A stretch of DNA of 64,000 nt, taken from NCBI GenBank assembly GCA_910586125.1, contig CAJUHP010000007.1, positions 1 to 64,000 of the forward strand, read 5' to 3'. The stretch comes from an uncultured Lachnospiraceae bacterium (GTDB taxonomy: Bacteria > Bacillota > Clostridia > Lachnospirales > Lachnospiraceae). How positions within the stretch are numbered: position 1 is the first letter of the stretch; every line of letters starts with the position of its first letter. Below are positions 37,361 through 50,741 of this stretch, one piece after another. The position numbers and the translations under genes are program-made. The notes beneath the pieces were generated by a model. The model was not told the DNA's origin. It ran no database searches and saw nothing but the letters and a program-made list of their open reading frames with translations.

Positions 37361-38458
37361 ATGAAGCTAGGAATCGTAGGTCTCCCCAACGTAGGAAAAA
37401 GCACGTTATTTAACTCTCTGACCAAGGCTGGCGCGGAGTCGGCCAACTATCCGTTCTGCACGATCGACCCCAACGTGGGCGTCGTGGCCGTACCGGATTT
37501 TCGTCTGAAGCTTTTGACAGATCTGTACCATTCCCGCAAAACCACGCCCGCCGTCATTGAATTCGTGGATATCGCCGGTCTGGTCAAGGGAGCTTCCAAG
37601 GGGGAAGGACTGGGCAATCAATTTCTCGCCAACATCCGCGAAGTAGATGCAATTGTTCATGTGGTCCGCTGTTTTGAGGATGCCAACATTGTCCACGTGG
37701 ATGGAAGTATTAACCCGATACGTGATATTGAAACGATAAATCTGGAACTGATCTTCTCGGATCTGGAAATTTTGGAACGCCGGATTGCCAAAACGGGCCG
37801 GGCCGCTGTCAACGACAAGACGCTGGCGTGGGAGGTGGCCATTCTAAAACAGATTCAGGCTCATCTGGAAGCGGGGCATCTGGCAAGGACTCTGGCGTTT
37901 GACGGTGAGGAAGAACAGACTTTTGTCCGGAGCCTGAACCTGCTGACCGGAAAACCGGTGATTTTTGCCGCAAATGTAGCGGAAGAGGATATTGGCGACG
38001 ACGCTTCCTCCAATTCTTTTGTAAAGGAGGTTCGACTCTATGCAAAGGAAAATGACAGCGAAGTCTTTGTGGTCTGCGCGCAGATTGAACAGGAACTATC
38101 CGAACTGGATGAAGAAGAAAAACAAATGTTTTTGGAAGATCTGGGACTGGAAGAATCCGGTCTGGACAAGCTGATTCGAGCCAGCTATTCTCTATTGGGC
38201 CTGATCAGTTATCTGACCGCCGGGGAACAGGAGACTCGTGCCTGGACGATCACAAAAGGCACCAAAGCGCCGCAGGCAGCCGGTAAGATTCATTCTGATT
38301 TTGAACGAGGGTTTATCCGGGCCGAGGTGGTCAACTATCAGGATCTGCTGGATGCGGGAACCTACGCTGCCGCCAGAGAAAAAGGATTGGTAGGCTTGGA
38401 AGGAAAGGATTATGTGGTCAAAGACGGCGATGTGATTTTGTTCCGTTTTAACGTCTGA
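37361..38458 (+). CDS. ychF: redox-regulated ATPase YchF
   Basis: 365 residues of the Obg-related YchF family. G1 GLPNVGKSTLFN at the start, G3 DIAGL and the family-specific NVAEED in place of the usual NKxD, explaining its preference for ATP. The C-terminal TGS domain includes EVVNYQDLLDAGTYAAAR. It binds ribosomes and regulates translation and oxidative stress. Ribosome site GGAGG 9 nt upstream. Its terminator overlaps the 3' end of the convergent sigma factor gene. Confidence 0.97.
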   Translation: MKLGIVGLPNVGKSTLFNSLTKAGAESANYPFCTIDPNVGVVAVPDFRLKLLTDLYHSRKTTPAVIEFVDIAGLVKGASKGEGLGNQFLANIREVDAIVHVVRCFEDANIVHVDGSINPIRDIETINLELIFSDLEILERRIAKTGRAAVNDKTLAWEVAILKQIQAHLEAGHLARTLAFDGEEEQTFVRSLNLLTGKPVIFAANVAEEDIGDDASSNSFVKEVRLYAKENDSEVFVVCAQIEQELSELDEEEKQMFLEDLGLEESGLDKLIRASYSLLGLISYLTAGEQETRAWTITKGTKAPQAAGKIHSDFERGFIRAEVVNYQDLLDAGTYAAAREKGLVGLEGKDYVVKDGDVILFRFNV

Positions 38459-38475
38459 TCCGGGATTTTTTTCGG

Positions 38476-38520
38476 CCGCTGGCCAGGCATGGCCTTCCTG
38501 CCTGGCCAGCGGTCTTTTCT
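38476..38520. terminator. terminator of ychF
   Basis: A perfect 14-bp GC-rich stem CCGCTGGCCAGGCA/TGCCTGGCCAGCGG with a 9-nt loop, followed by TCTTTTCT on the plus strand and T-rich sequence on the other side. It serves both convergent genes. Confidence 0.85.
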
Positions 38521-39097
38521 ATTCCTCTTCCTGATAGATATCTGCCAGCCGTTTTCTGGCTCGATCCATATAGGTGCGGACATTTTCCGGCTTGATGCCC
38601 AATCGTTCTCCGATTTCCCTGTCGCTTCGCTCTTCACCGTACCGCTCAATCAACAGAGCCATATCTCTGGGTTTTAACCGGTTCAAGGCTTCTTCCAGCC
38701 GCCTTTTTCGATCTTCCCGGTCTTCTTTCATCAGAAAGTGTTCTTCCGGCGACAATTCATTGGAGGATATCTCCCGGCAACTTTCATCGTCTATCATGTC
38801 CAAAAGCCCCATCAGGCGCTGTTTGGTCCGCCGCCTGCCCTCGTCAATCGCCAGATTGCGCATTGTGCTGCTCATATAAGAAAGACGCCCGCTCAAGCTC
38901 CTTTCACTCAAATCTTCCACATGAGTAATCAGCCGCAGAAAACCTTCCTGTATCAGATCTTCTCTCTCATCCCGACTTAACTGTGTTCCCAGAATCTGTT
39001 CGATCAGCATATCCGCCAGATTATGTCCCTGCTCATACAGTTCCGTAATGATTTGTTCTGCGTCATCCCCATGCAACAATTTTCTTCGGTATAACAT
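38519..39097 (-). CDS. sigma-70 family RNA polymerase sigma factor
   Basis: 192 residues. Region 2 spans about 45-100 (DLIQEGFLRLITHVEDL, YMSSTMRNLAIDEGRRRTKQ) and region 4 spans about 130-190, with a helix-turn-helix (DREIGERLGIKPENVRTYM). It lacks region 3 and region 1, so it resembles an ECF or small sporulation-type factor. No anti-sigma gene is adjacent; the neighbour is the proline-rich gene on the other strand. Target promoters are unknown. Ribosome site GGGAG 9 nt upstream. Confidence 0.85.
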   Translation of the reverse strand: MLYRRKLLHGDDAEQIITELYEQGHNLADMLIEQILGTQLSRDEREDLIQEGFLRLITHVEDLSERSLSGRLSYMSSTMRNLAIDEGRRRTKQRLMGLLDMIDDESCREISSNELSPEEHFLMKEDREDRKRRLEEALNRLKPRDMALLIERYGEERSDREIGERLGIKPENVRTYMDRARKRLADIYQEEE

Positions 39098-39415
39098 TTT
39101 ACTAATCTCCCAATCTGTTTACACTTTTTTCACTTAATATAATTTCTACAGAATCTTCATATTATAATAAACGAAAAGAACAGGAAGATGCAACAGGTTC
39201 TGCGGATATCTTTTCATTTTTTTTCTTTTTTCTTATTTTTTATTGTTATCTCACGATTTCCTGACATATTTTGGACATATATTTGTATACAGAATTATAC
39301 AAAATAAAAAGTATGCTTTAAACCTTATAGAAACAAATTGCTGTCCAAAGTCTAAGTTAAACCATTATCTTAGAAATTTTATCATAGAATGTACAGCAAA
39401 AATGTATTTTAAGTA

Positions 39416-39442
39416 ACCGTATCTTTCTCTTTTCATATCCTA
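39416..39442 (+). promoter_or_regulatory. sigma-K-type promoter
   Basis: AC at 39416-39417, a 16-nt spacer and CATATCCTA at 39434-39442 match the consensus AC-N16/17-CATANNNTA of the late mother-cell sigma factor. It lies 28 bp before the proline-rich gene. The remaining 320 bp of this AT-rich gap (39098-39415) show no gene. Confidence 0.65.
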
Positions 39443-39469
39443 TCAATAAAAAGAAAAAGGGAAATTTTT

Positions 39470-39946
39470 ATGCCGCTGTCTTATAATGATAAGCCATGCC
39501 GCTGTTCTGGAAGTCCCGGCAGGCGCCGCTGTACGTGCAGGCCCGATGGTTCTCACGATCCTGGAACACATCCTGGCGACCCAGGACCCGGCAGGCCTCC
39601 TGTACCCCCCGGTCCAAGACCGCCGTGGGGGCCGGGCAGACCTCCCGGACCGCCTGTCGGCCCTCCTCCCCCTCCGGGGCCAAAGCCTCCATGGGGTCCG
39701 CACCCCGGCAGGCCCCCTGGCCCCCCTGGTCCAAGGCCGCCGTGGAGGCCGGGCAGACCTCCTGGGCCTCCCCCTCCTGGGCCGCCTCCATGGGGTCCGC
39801 AGCCAGGAAGACCTCCTGGACCTCCAGGCAGACCACCTGGGCCGCCGTGGGGACCTGGACCGGGCAGACCTCCGGGACCACCTGGTACAAAACCGCCCCG
39901 GGGATCTGCTCCTGGCAATTCAAGGCAAGATAAAACCTCCTGGTAA
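39470..39946 (+). CDS. proline/glycine-rich protein, presumed spore coat or exosporium
   Basis: 158 residues. A short Cys-rich head (CRCSGSPGRRRCTC, residues 10-23) is followed by about 120 residues of imperfect repeats built on PGRPPGPPGPRPPWGP. It is not a strict Gly-X-Y collagen; it should form polyproline helices. The DNA is GC-rich against very AT-rich flanks, so open frames occur in all six frames here; the plus frame is chosen for AAGGGA 7 nt before the ATG and for the sigma-K-type promoter upstream. The head could be cross-linked by disulfides, as in coat proteins; that role is inference. No known homologue recognised. Confidence 0.65.
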   Translation: MPLSYNDKPCRCSGSPGRRRCTCRPDGSHDPGTHPGDPGPGRPPVPPGPRPPWGPGRPPGPPVGPPPPPGPKPPWGPHPGRPPGPPGPRPPWRPGRPPGPPPPGPPPWGPQPGRPPGPPGRPPGPPWGPGPGRPPGPPGTKPPRGSAPGNSRQDKTSW

Positions 39947-39986
39947 CAGGCAAATACCTGTTAAGTAAATTAATACATTAAAAAAA

Positions 39987-40080
39987 GGGTGCTGCAAAAA
40001 AGCTGATATACACAATATATGGCATAACACTTAAAAAAATGTCATCCTATATGGTGGTCTCACCTCATTTTGCAACACCC
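39987..40080 (-). terminator. 94-bp MITE-like hairpin acting as terminator
   Basis: Ends GGGTGCTGCAAAA and TTTTGCAACACCC pair. The left half aligns with the element at 34213 (shared core: CAAAA, CTGATA, CACAA, ATATGGC). On the minus strand it is followed by T7, so it can end the gene at 40176. It also lies downstream of the proline-rich gene on the plus strand. Confidence 0.65.
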
Positions 40081-40175
40081 TATTATAAGGAAAACAATAA
40101 GGATAAACTCTGTTGATAACAGGTGTCAATCTGCACTCGTTTTCAAAGCGATCAAATCTTCGATTCCTTATTCTT

Positions 40176-40769
40176 CTATTTTTTCTTCTTTATACGTAAA
40201 ACCAATATTTTAGAGATGCAGAAAGTCAGTCCTCCCAAGAAACCGCAGACAATATCTCCCATGGTATCCGTATTGCCATGCTGCACTCCCATTTTCAAAA
40301 ACTGATCCGCTGAAAACTCTCCAATTTCCCAGGCTCCGGCACACATTCCTGCAAATACAAAAGCGGACAGAATCAAAATGACAGGGTCTTCATGCAATCC
40401 ACGCCATTTCATCAGATTCCCCATAGCCGTATAGCCGATGGCCCCCAACACTACGCCGCTGAAATAATGGACAAAGCGATCCCAGCCAGGAAGCTTATCA
40501 TACAACAGATAAATAGAACCGGCCCCGGCCAAAACGACAAAAATCAGAGCCGGCAGATAGATTGTCATAGAAAAACGAAACAATACCAGCGCTACCGCAA
40601 TTACGGCCAGAATCATACCGATCACATCCTTGGTATCTGCGGCTGGCTCCAAAATACGAAACAGGATCATCAGACACAGTGCCGCTGCGGCTATAAGAAT
40701 CTTATTCCTTTTCTCCGCTGCCGGTATTTTGCCAGTCAGCATTTCTTTCCATTCCGGTGTCTCTGTCAT
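40176..40769 (-). CDS. DUF2238-like membrane protein
   Basis: 197 residues with about six predicted transmembrane helices. The motif WDRFVHYFSGVVLGAIGY near residue 95 and the end segment WEIGEFSADQFLKMGVQHGN with DTMGDIVCGFLGG match the YjdF/DUF2238 group of small membrane proteins with conserved acidic and histidine residues in the membrane. The role is unknown. It is followed by the 94-bp hairpin terminator. Confidence 0.75.
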   Translation of the reverse strand: MTETPEWKEMLTGKIPAAEKRNKILIAAAALCLMILFRILEPAADTKDVIGMILAVIAVALVLFRFSMTIYLPALIFVVLAGAGSIYLLYDKLPGWDRFVHYFSGVVLGAIGYTAMGNLMKWRGLHEDPVILILSAFVFAGMCAGAWEIGEFSADQFLKMGVQHGNTDTMGDIVCGFLGGLTFCISKILVLRIKKKK

Positions 40770-40868
40770 ATCATTTTGTTTCCTTTCTTTCGGATTGCAT
40801 TCTTTAGCTCATTGTATCACATATTTTTATTTTTTTCCAGCTCTTGGGTCATATTCTTCTAAGCATAT

Positions 40869-40921
40869 AAAAAGCCAGACAAAAAGCAGACCAAATATTA
40901 TCTGTCTTTTGTCTGGCTTTT
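40869..40921 (-). terminator. terminator of guaB
   Basis: A 15-bp stem AAAAGCCAGACAAAA/TTTTGTCTGGCTTTT with a 23-nt internal stretch that pairs further (GCAGA/TCTGT). It lies about 55 nt after the guaB stop and is strong in both directions. Confidence 0.85.
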
Positions 40922-40975
40922 AACCGGTTATGCTATCCAATGTTGTAAAAATAAACCGGCGCTCCCCTGTTTTTG

Positions 40976-42640
<1,665 letters not shown>

Positions 42641-42665
42641 TCATAATATAACAGGAGGAATCACG

Positions 42666-43502
42666 ATGAAAAAAAAGGTTATTTTTTTAGACGTAGACGG
42701 CACGCTGGTGGATTATGAGGGGAATCTGCCCGACTCGGCTGTAACTGCTGTACAAAAGGCACGGGCAAACGGGCATCGGGTCTATATCTGTACCGGACGC
42801 AGCAAGGCGGAAATATATCCCAATCTCTGGGAGATCGGACTGGATGGCATGATCGGCGGAAACGGCAGTTACGTGGAAGATCACGGACACACCATTTTGC
42901 ATCGCTTGATTACCAGAGAACAATGTATTCGGGCTGTAGACTGGCTTCACGAGAGAGGGCTGGAATTTTATCTGGAGAGCAATAACGGCCTGTTTGCCAG
43001 TGAACATTTTGAGGAAAAAGGACTGGATGTGATTCGGGAATATGCCCGCCGAAAAGAGCAGACCGGAGCGGATATTCTGACGGTCCGCAAGGTTTTTCCG
43101 GATATGATTTTCGATGGGGAATTATACCGCGACGACTTGAACAAAATTAGCTTTATTCTAAATTCATATGCCGATTATGAGGCCGCCTGCAAAGCATTCC
43201 CTGACTTACAGTGCGGTACCTGGGGCGGGAAAGGAGAAACCGCTCTCTTTGGCGATCTGGGAGTAAAGGATATCACAAAGGCTTATGCCATCGACAGTCT
43301 GCTGGCTCACCTGGGCGCAGACGCCGCCGATACAATCGCTTTCGGCGATGCCAAGGTCGATATTCCCATGCTGGAATACTGTGCTTACGGGGTTGCCATG
43401 GGAGGAGGCGGACCGGAAATCAAAGAAGCCGCCGATTATGTCACAGCAGATGTCACAGAGGATGGCCTTTATCTGGCCTTTGAAAAGTTAGGTCTCATCT
43501 GA
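42666..43502 (+). CDS. Cof-type HAD-superfamily phosphatase
   Basis: 278 residues. HAD motif I FLDVDGTL (residues 7-14), motif II TGR, motif III K near residue 200 and motif IV FGDAKVDIPML near 232-242 are intact. Type IIB cap, Cof subfamily: such enzymes dephosphorylate sugar phosphates, flavin or vitamin phosphates with broad range. Ribosome site AGGAGG 7 nt upstream. It converges with the YesL-like gene, overlapping by 15 bp. Confidence 0.93.
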   Translation: MKKKVIFLDVDGTLVDYEGNLPDSAVTAVQKARANGHRVYICTGRSKAEIYPNLWEIGLDGMIGGNGSYVEDHGHTILHRLITREQCIRAVDWLHERGLEFYLESNNGLFASEHFEEKGLDVIREYARRKEQTGADILTVRKVFPDMIFDGELYRDDLNKISFILNSYADYEAACKAFPDLQCGTWGGKGETALFGDLGVKDITKAYAIDSLLAHLGADAADTIAFGDAKVDIPMLEYCAYGVAMGGGGPEIKEAADYVTADVTEDGLYLAFEKLGLI

Positions 43503-44129
43503 CGCGGACTCCGGTGTAAATTTCCGGAAAATCCGCAGAAACAGCAGCGTATTTACGCGGGCGATGGCGCCGGGAGCGATAAAAAGAAAGAGCGGCAATA
43601 ACCACATAAAAATCAGAGGCTGCCAGATAAACACAATCAGAGGCAGCAGATTCAAAAAAATAATCGCCAGCGTATAGGGAAGATTCATCATACTGATCAA
43701 AAATGCGTTGCGGAACAATGCCGGCAGCGTATAGACAAAACGGGACAAGAGCGGAAAGATATAATTCAAGACGGCAATGTAGGCAAAAAAAACTACCCAG
43801 AACATAACTTTTAAAATCTCACCGAGTATTCCCTGCATACTGTAAATGATCTGTATATCTAAAAACAGTATATAGGCAAACAGTAAAAGAAGCAGTTCTG
43901 CCAGAATCGACTGCTTAAGATTCTCCCGGTAGGATTTGAAAAAATTTTTCACTGCGCTTCCCTCATCCTTAACCGCCTTGATGGAAGCATAATACAGGGC
44001 CGTGGTGGATGTGCCGATCGTCAGCACAGGCAGGCAGCCAAGTATCCACAGCATACTTAAAATCAGCATGTCCGCCGCCTTTCCCAAAAACTGCATAAAA
44101 GAACTGTCAAAATTAAAAATCCCGCCCAT
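43488..44129 (-). CDS. YesL-family (DUF624) membrane protein
   Basis: 213 residues with about five transmembrane helices. The N-terminus (FLGKAADMLILSMLWILGCL, then TIGTSTTALYYA) is typical of YesL, a family often found beside carbohydrate-uptake genes and of unknown function. It lies downstream of bglA in the same direction; a hairpin (44158-44193) without U-tract lies between. It may therefore be a weakly expressed tail of the bgl operon. Confidence 0.85.
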   Translation of the reverse strand: MGGIFNFDSSFMQFLGKAADMLILSMLWILGCLPVLTIGTSTTALYYASIKAVKDEGSAVKNFFKSYRENLKQSILAELLLLLFAYILFLDIQIIYSMQGILGEILKVMFWVVFFAYIAVLNYIFPLLSRFVYTLPALFRNAFLISMMNLPYTLAIIFLNLLPLIVFIWQPLIFMWLLPLFLFIAPGAIARVNTLLFLRIFRKFTPESASDET

Positions 44130-44242
44130 GCGCCTGTCTCCTTTTCTTTTCCAGCAAATAAGGGCAAAGCTGCCTGAAATGAGCCTTGCCCTTATCTGAT
44201 ATTATAAACTTATTTCCCGGCATGTCAATACCGGTATTCTTC

Positions 44243-47743
<3,501 letters not shown>

Positions 47744-48589
47744 TTATGAAATCGTTTCCTGTTCTCGAATCCGTTCGATATGTACGGTCAGATACAACAA
47801 TTCTTCTTCCGTGATCCGGTAATGAAGCTTCTGTTCCACATAATCACAGATCTTCAATGCGCATTCATAAGCCTGCGGATATTTTTTTGTCACCATCATA
47901 AACAGTTCCATGTCCTCTGTGCGGTAATAACGCCCTGTTACAGCTCTCTGCACAAAGAACTTCAGATGCGTCAAAAAGCGTTCATATGTCAAAGAATCAT
48001 CATTCATGGCAATCTGAAAATGATAGCGCACTATTTTAATGATATCCTCAATCATGCCTGTCATCTGAATGGACTTGCCCATGTCCATATCCAGTTCAGC
48101 ATTGACAATATGAAGCGCAAAAAAACCGGCTTCATCCTCTGACAGCTCTACCTCCAGACGCTGCCGCACCATGGCAACCGCTTCTTTGCCGATCAGGAAC
48201 TCATGATTGTAAAAACGTTTGATCTCCCATAGAAGCGCATTTTTGAATACGATGCCCTGTTTTGCCCGGTCAATGGCAAAGGCCAGATGGTCTGTCAGAG
48301 AAACCTGAATCTTTTCATCCAATGGTTTTCCCAGAGAGCATTTCGCATAGGCGATAATATCATCTGCCACCCGCATATACTCAAAAGGTATCTTCTCCAG
48401 AAGAGCCATATACTGATCGGAATTTTTATGATGGGCCGGATGAAACTGTTTCTGAATCTTACTCTCGTCAATCTCGTCGCCGGTTTTCTTTTGAAAACCA
48501 ATTCCGCGTCCGATCAGAACCAGCTCTTCTCCTGAGACAGGATTCTGTGATATCACCACATTGTTGTTCACTGTCTTAACAATTACCAT
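47744..48589 (-). CDS. bglG: BglG/LicT-family antiterminator
   Basis: About 281 residues. An N-terminal RNA-binding CAT domain (1-57, KTVNNNVVISQNPVSGEELV) and two PTS regulation domains (PRD1 about 65-170, PRD2 about 175-280) with conserved histidines. When beta-glucosides are present, the protein binds RAT RNA and lets transcription continue into bglF-bglA. A ribosome site AGGGG is close to the ATG at 48589; the annotated upstream start has none. Both its own leader and the bglF leader have RAT sites, so it controls itself and the operon. Confidence 0.95.
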   Translation of the reverse strand: MVIVKTVNNNVVISQNPVSGEELVLIGRGIGFQKKTGDEIDESKIQKQFHPAHHKNSDQYMALLEKIPFEYMRVADDIIAYAKCSLGKPLDEKIQVSLTDHLAFAIDRAKQGIVFKNALLWEIKRFYNHEFLIGKEAVAMVRQRLEVELSEDEAGFFALHIVNAELDMDMGKSIQMTGMIEDIIKIVRYHFQIAMNDDSLTYERFLTHLKFFVQRAVTGRYYRTEDMELFMMVTKKYPQAYECALKICDYVEQKLHYRITEEELLYLTVHIERIREQETIS

Positions 48590-48652
48590 CACATACCCCT
48601 GACTCTGCCTCGTATTCCTGTTCGTCCTGTTTCTGATGCCGGAAATGAGCAA

Positions 48653-48720
48653 TAAAAAAAACTATGTTATACCTATCAGATGGACTATCACTACTCCACA
48701 CAATCGTACAACTTAGTTTT
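48653..48720 (-). terminator. bglG leader terminator
   Basis: Stem AAAACTAAGTTGTAC with GTATAACATAGTTTT on the minus strand, then T8. It overlaps the RAT at 48714-48743. Confidence 0.8.
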
Positions 48721-48743
48721 GCCTGCATGACCAGTAACAACCC
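48714..48743 (-). promoter_or_regulatory. ribonucleic antiterminator site (RAT) before bglG
   Basis: GGGTTGTTACTGGTCATGCA then GGCAAAACTA on the minus strand is a near-perfect match to the consensus RAT (GGATTGTTACTG, then GCAGGCAAAACC). Confidence 0.88.
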
Positions 48744-48773
48744 TCGTCTTTATTATTATCATTTCTGAGTGTT

Positions 48774-48802
48774 ATTTTAACATAATGCACAAATGCTGTC
48801 AA
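48774..48802 (-). promoter_or_regulatory. promoter of the bgl operon
   Basis: TTGACA (48802-48797), a 17-bp spacer and TAAAAT (48779-48774) on the minus strand, about 30 bp before the RAT. AT-rich UP-like sequence lies upstream. The remaining gap up to 48943 carries no gene I can support. Confidence 0.85.
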
Positions 48803-48943
48803 GCCAAAAATGAAGAAAATATAAATTTTTTTTAACTATTCTAAAATAATTGCTGCCGCTCCGTCTTTTCTTGTCAGAATAACCAAACGCAGGCCGTCTT
48901 TAGCAAAATTCACTCTTAAAATTGCAAAGTTAGCGAAGCCAAC

Positions 48944-48993
48944 AAAAAAATACAGCCTGCGGCACTCACCCATTCAAGGTGCCGTAGGCTGTA
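48944..48993 (-). terminator. terminator of rpmF
   Basis: A 15-bp stem TACAGCCTACGGCAC/GTGCCGCAGGCTGTA on the minus strand followed by T7, just after the rpmF stop. Confidence 0.9.
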
Positions 48994-49021
48994 TGGAGGC
49001 AAGGCCAAAAATAGCCGTGCC

Positions 49022-49204
49022 TTATTCCGCTGCCGGAACGATCTCTTTTTTGTTGTAAGAACCACAGGCCTTGCAGACTCTGTGAGACATCATCAGAGCG
49101 CCGCACTTGCTGCACTTTACCAGATTGGGCGCGCTCATTTTCCAGTTTGCTCTGCGGCTGTCTCTTCTGGCTTTTGAAGATTTATTCTTAGGACAAATAG
49201 ACAC
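49022..49204 (-). CDS. rpmF: ribosomal protein L32
   Basis: 60 residues with SKARRDSRRANWKM and a zinc-binding C-x2-C ... C-x2-C pattern (CSKCGALMMSHRVCKACG). A GTG start with AAGGAGGTG upstream. It lies 3 nt after the DUF177 gene, as in most Firmicutes. Confidence 0.97.
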   Translation of the reverse strand: MSICPKNKSSKARRDSRRANWKMSAPNLVKCSKCGALMMSHRVCKACGSYNKKEIVPAAE

Positions 49205-49207
49205 AGG

Positions 49208-49741
49208 TTACACCTCCTTATTTCCCTCAATTTTAGCTTTCTGAAATAATTCACGGATCACGGTCATTCGGGGATCTCCCTGTGTTTCTTCCTCAGCTTT
49301 CTCTGAGACGAACCCGCGTCCGCCTTCCAGTCCGATGCAGTCCTCTCTGCATAAGACCTTCATGGGCATGTGTACAAACAGCTCATCCTCCACCAATTTG
49401 TCCACATCGAGCGTATATCCTTCGATAAACGCGGCTTCCTCCAGATTCTGAATCCGTTCTTCTTCGGTCTGACTCATATCCACATCCCGCTCACTGACAA
49501 AGGCAAGCGGAACCAGAACCTGCGTCAGACAACGGTCGCAGACCGACTCCAGAACAACTTTCACCTCTATGGTCAAAGTAAGCTCTCGTTTCTTTTTATG
49601 AAAGATCGTCAGCTTCACCGGTTCCTTCTCTGCAATGGGATAAACCGTTCCCCCAAAGGAAAAAGTCTCCATCTCCAAAGGTATCGTCTGGCTCCACGTC
49701 CGCTCTTCCTGGCTGAGAATCTCTGACAAATGAATCCGCAT
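49208..49741 (-). CDS. yceD: DUF177 (YceD) protein
   Basis: 177 residues. Contains the DUF177 core with CDRCL (residue ~73) and CREDCIGL near 130, possibly metal-binding. YceD is linked with L32 in most bacteria and with 23S rRNA accumulation. Own promoter (TTGACA-17-TATACT, 49867-49839). Ribosome site TAGGAGA 6 nt upstream. Confidence 0.9.
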   Translation of the reverse strand: MRIHLSEILSQEERTWSQTIPLEMETFSFGGTVYPIAEKEPVKLTIFHKKKRELTLTIEVKVVLESVCDRCLTQVLVPLAFVSERDVDMSQTEEERIQNLEEAAFIEGYTLDVDKLVEDELFVHMPMKVLCREDCIGLEGGRGFVSEKAEEETQGDPRMTVIRELFQKAKIEGNKEV

Positions 49742-49838
49742 ATTTATCTCCTAGGCCATGTCTGAAAATTGCATTCTGAAAAGGAAAGTGTCTGTTTGAC
49801 AAAATGCTTTAAACACGTCCTAATACACATACTTAAAT

Positions 49839-49867
49839 AGTATACCTGTACAGGCCGGACTTGTCAA
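49839..49867 (-). promoter_or_regulatory. promoter of yceD-rpmF
   Basis: TTGACA (49867-49862), 17-bp spacer and TATACT (49844-49839) on the minus strand. It lies between pduL and yceD, so pduL is probably not needed for expression of the ribosomal pair. Confidence 0.8.
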
Positions 49868-49926
49868 CCAGATTTTTTATGAAATGCAGCATTTTTTTGT
49901 TATGTATTCCTCTTTTTCGCTGCTTT

Positions 49927-50499
49927 TCAGAATTTTACCATAGTCCCGTATACTTCGCCGCCTGCAGGAGCCAGTGCATTGGACTCGTCCGTATCAATGT
50001 GAGCCGCCGTTGCATAGGACGGGCTGACGCGCACTACCACATCTCCAAAGATCAGAGAGCGCTCGGGGGATTCCACTTTCAGACCGATGATATCTTTATC
50101 CTTCAGGCCGCAGGTCTGAGCGTCTTCCGGCGTCATATGCAGATGGCGCTTGGCGGCGATCACACCCTTTGTCAGTTCTACTTCGCCGCAGGGACCGATC
50201 AGCTTGCACCCGTTGGTTCCCTCTATATCGCCGGACTCGCGGATCAGAGCCGCCACACCGATGCTTCTCGCGTCGGTCAGAGATACCTCCACCTGCGTAT
50301 CCTTTCTCACCGGTCCCAGAACAGACATCTTCAGGCTGCCCTTCGGTCCCACGACCTGTACCTTTTCCTCGGCAGCAAACTGACCGGGCTGGCTCAACAT
50401 TTTTTTCACCGTCAGTTCATGACCCGCCCCAAACAGAATCTCCAGATGCTCCTGGGACAGATGAATGTGTCTTGCACTGGTTTCCACTAAAAATTCCAT
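49927..50499 (-). CDS. pduL: phosphate propanoyltransferase PduL
   Basis: 190 residues. It interconverts acyl-CoA and acyl phosphate (propionyl, acetyl). The two PduL histidine motifs are in SARHIHLSQ and AKRHLHMT. It has no encapsulation peptide at the N-terminus and no microcompartment genes beside it. It therefore probably acts as a cytosolic phosphotransacetylase. In many Clostridia the pta-ackA pair stands at this place between tmcAL and yceD; here it is pduL and ackA is not seen. Start at MEFLVET has GGAAGGA upstream. Confidence 0.92.
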   Translation of the reverse strand: MEFLVETSARHIHLSQEHLEILFGAGHELTVKKMLSQPGQFAAEEKVQVVGPKGSLKMSVLGPVRKDTQVEVSLTDARSIGVAALIRESGDIEGTNGCKLIGPCGEVELTKGVIAAKRHLHMTPEDAQTCGLKDKDIIGLKVESPERSLIFGDVVVRVSPSYATAAHIDTDESNALAPAGGEVYGTMVKF

Positions 50500-50670
50500 A
50501 ATCAACCATATCCTTCCGTATTTTATTCGACTGATCGGGCAGACAGAGCCAAGATGGCCCGCATTCGTCACAGCGTTCTTATAAGTATTATTCTATCGTG
50601 TTTTTCAATAATTGCAAGGGAAAATTCTCCGGTTTGCCGTATATTTTTCTTCTGCTTATAAAAGATTCCC

Positions 50671-50699
50671 TTGCCAGCCCTGTGCAAATCCGATAAAAT
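50671..50699 (+). promoter_or_regulatory. promoter of tmcAL
   Basis: TTGCCA (50671-50676), 17-bp spacer, TAAAAT (50694-50699). Confidence 0.65.
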
Positions 50700-50741
50700 A
50701 ATCGGCATAACCCATCAAAAACATTTTCGGGGAGTACAAAA

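Noticed and set aside
39468..39968. Open frames on both strands over the proline-rich gene
   Set aside because: They arise from the GC-rich repeats; only the plus frame starting at 39470 has a ribosome site and a promoter.
48841..48936. Short minus-strand reading frame (about 32 codons) between rpmF terminator and the bgl promoter
   Set aside because: No start codon or ribosome site; could be a remnant but support is too weak.
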